16,274 nucleotides of DNA from OCS116 cluster bacterium (GTDB lineage: Bacteria; Pseudomonadota; Alphaproteobacteria; Rhizobiales; OSC116), in NCBI GenBank assembly GCA_002402005.2, contig NVUS02000144.1:1-16274 (forward strand), in the 5' to 3' direction. The position numbers and the translations under genes were made by a program. Shown piece by piece: positions 15,210 through 16,274 of the stretch; positions within the stretch are counted from its first letter, which is position 1; every line of letters begins with the position of its first letter. Below the pieces are notes generated by a model. It was not told the DNA's origin. It was given only the letters and a program-made list of their open reading frames with translations, and searched no databases.

Positions 15210-15783
15210 ATGAATGCCAATCGTCTGCAATATTTTTTAACTCGATAAAAAATTCTTGCTGAAGGTCAAATAGCTTTTGCCCTTCGGCCGTCACCGCACC
15301 AAAATTTATATTGCGCATCGGGTCGATCGGGCGGCTGGCTAAATTGGGATATTGGTTTGACATCATATAAACTGATGGCATGAGGGCAATGCCAAAATTT
15401 TGCTGGCATAAAGACAGCGCAACGATTGAAGGCGAGGTTTCGAATTGTGGAATAATGTCTATATTCTGTGATTTAAAAAACTCATCTTGCCGCGTGCGGC
15501 CAATTTGTCCTTGATATAAAGCGATGATCGGGAATTGTGCCAAATCGACCGCGGTGACAACTTTTTGTGCGGCGAGCGGGTGGGTTTTGTGAAACACCGC
15601 ATCAAATACAAAATTACATATGGGGTGCTCGATCAGTTGCGAAGATACCGGTGTATGTAAGAACTTGATCACATCATCATTGTAAATTTCGGCATCTTTT
15701 ACTGCTTCGCCCATGGTGATGCCGGCAACGGTTAAAGCCGACAGATCCAATTTATCACCCAGCCGGTTCATCAGGCTGCGCAA
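15187..15783 (-). pseudogene. C-terminal LysR effector-domain fragment fused to IlvD remnant
   Basis: This open frame of 198 residues has no DNA-binding domain. From about residue 42 it reads as the second part of a LysR substrate-binding domain: LHTPVSSQLIEHPIC, HPLA, then a FGIALMPS segment, ending EFFIELKNIADDWHSF. The first 39 or so residues (LMNRLGDKLDLSALTVAGIT to YNDDVI) are not LysR. They match the IlvD/Edd sugar-acid dehydratase family and continue, in another frame, from the remnant at 15784-16073. The gene is therefore a deletion fusion that lost the LysR N-terminal half. It lies on the - strand, convergent with tdh, overlapping its last 23 bases. A chance-preserved, expressed fusion protein is possible but unlikely to regulate DNA. 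Confidence 0.8.
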
Positions 15784-16073
15784 CCCACCTGCATAATAGC
15801 TTCCATCAAATACTTGTCGCCGCTGGGCCTAATGTTGGCAATCACTGGTGTTGTACGCCCCAAAGTATCCAAATCCTCCAAGTTAAAACCCACCCTCGCA
15901 CGGCGCGCCATGGTAACCGTTGCGGCATTCTTGACCGCGGCGAGTGTGATAATGTCTGAAGGAGTAACATCCTGCCAAACCATATCGACAATGCGCCGCC
16001 CGCAGGCGGTTGACATGCGTATATGATTGACATTGGCCGCAGGGATAGAACTTGCGCCCGGCAGTGTCAACGC
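15658..16073 (-). pseudogene. IlvD/Edd-family dehydratase remnant (central part, frameshifted)
   Basis: On the - strand this stretch encodes the middle of an IlvD/Edd dehydratase similar to L-arabonate and related sugar-acid dehydratases: TLPGASSIPAANVNH, ACGRRIVDMVWQDVTPSDI, then LEDLDTLGRTTPVIANIRPSGDKYLME. Near 15800 the frame shifts by one missing base: the next frame continues YYAGGLRSLMNRLGDKLDL and on to YNDDVI. About 13-15 residues with the family's GGSTNA motif are also missing near 15910, between two MA dipeptides. The first roughly 200 residues, including expected iron-sulfur cysteines, and the C-terminal third are gone. The remnant stops abruptly at its upstream end near 16073. 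It cannot be a functional enzyme. Other sugar-acid genes may have been lost with it. Confidence 0.85.
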
Positions 16074-16130
16074 GATGATGTAATATGTTGCGTGAATTTA
16101 ATGTGGCGATTCTATGAGTGAGTCTATCTG

Positions 16131-16274
16131 ATGAATAAAAACCCTTTTGTGATTGGCGCTGATAATTTCGGCGATAACCCCTCTAAAATCAATGCTCACA
16201 CTCCGGCATCAACCCGAGTTTACGACGAGATACGCGAAAGAATAATCTCCAACAGCATGCCGCCTGATATAACC
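16131..16274 (+). CDS. GntR-family transcriptional regulator, N-terminal part
   Basis: An open frame starts at ATG 16131 and runs off the window end after 48 codons. After a polar tail of about 27 residues it reads TRVYDEIRERIISNSMPPDI. This is the first helix of the GntR winged helix-turn-helix (pattern VYxxLRxxIxxGxxxPG), most like the FadR/FCD subgroup that often controls sugar-acid or organic-acid catabolism. The ribosome binding site is weak. The gene is divergent from the IlvD remnant, and about 57 bases separate them. This suggests it was once the regulator of that dehydratase locus. Subfamily assignment needs the missing part. Confidence 0.65.
   Translation, partial: MNKNPFVIGADNFGDNPSKINAHTPASTRVYDEIRERIISNSMPPDIT

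Noticed and set aside
15230..15253. AT-only hairpin near the tdh 3' end resembling a bidirectional terminator
   Set aside because: The arms are A and T only, there is no GC stem, and the stretch encodes part of the LysR fragment (FFIELKNI) on the - strand.

Overview
This window looks like a piece of a low-GC alphaproteobacterial chromosome. The main evidence is the AapJQMP general amino-acid transporter with its long AapQ and AapM permeases, and the Rhizobium-type (Asparaginase_II) asparaginase. Codon use is AT-leaning, genes are tightly packed and many overlap by 1-10 bases. A marine group is plausible but I cannot prove it from this sequence. Nothing in the window is clearly an IS element, phage, tRNA, rRNA or CRISPR array. 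All intact genes lie on the + strand; the only - strand coding sequence is decayed.

Region 1 (1-3858) is a four-gene operon. It encodes a Tat-exported NMT1/SsuA-like solute-binding protein, a SsuC/TauC-type permease, its ATPase and a NnrS-family membrane protein. A plausible sigma70 promoter precedes it, with two perfect inverted repeats upstream. Region 2 (3968-4924) is a HypT/YjiE-like LysR regulator. Region 3 (5122-12151) is a long operon: aapJ, a strong terminator-like hairpin, aapQ, aapM, aapP, an asparaginase and a phosphonate-monoester-hydrolase-like sulfatase. Its promoter (TTGGAC-N17-TATTAT) has a LysR-type T-N11-A palindrome about 63 bases upstream of the predicted start point, so the adjacent LysR is the obvious candidate activator.

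Region 4 (12290-15209) holds an XRE-cupin regulator followed by kbl-tdh, the threonine-to-glycine plus acetyl-CoA pathway. A perfect 16-bp palindrome sits between the -35 and -10 elements of the kbl promoter and is a natural operator candidate. The threonine dehydrogenase has lost all four structural-zinc cysteines. Region 5 (15187-16073, - strand) is a decayed locus: the centre of an IlvD/Edd-family dehydratase, with an internal deletion and a frameshift, is fused to the C-terminal part of a LysR regulator. Region 6 (16131 to the end) is the start of a GntR-family regulator.

Taken together, the window is a nitrogen and amino-acid utilisation neighbourhood: amino-acid uptake (Aap), asparagine deamidation, threonine cleavage, and uptake of an unknown small solute next to a NnrS protein. 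I did not see a clearly new defence or mobile system. The strongest leads are the zinc-lobe-less Tdh, the predicted operators, the Tat-ABC-NnrS operon and the chimaeric pseudogene.
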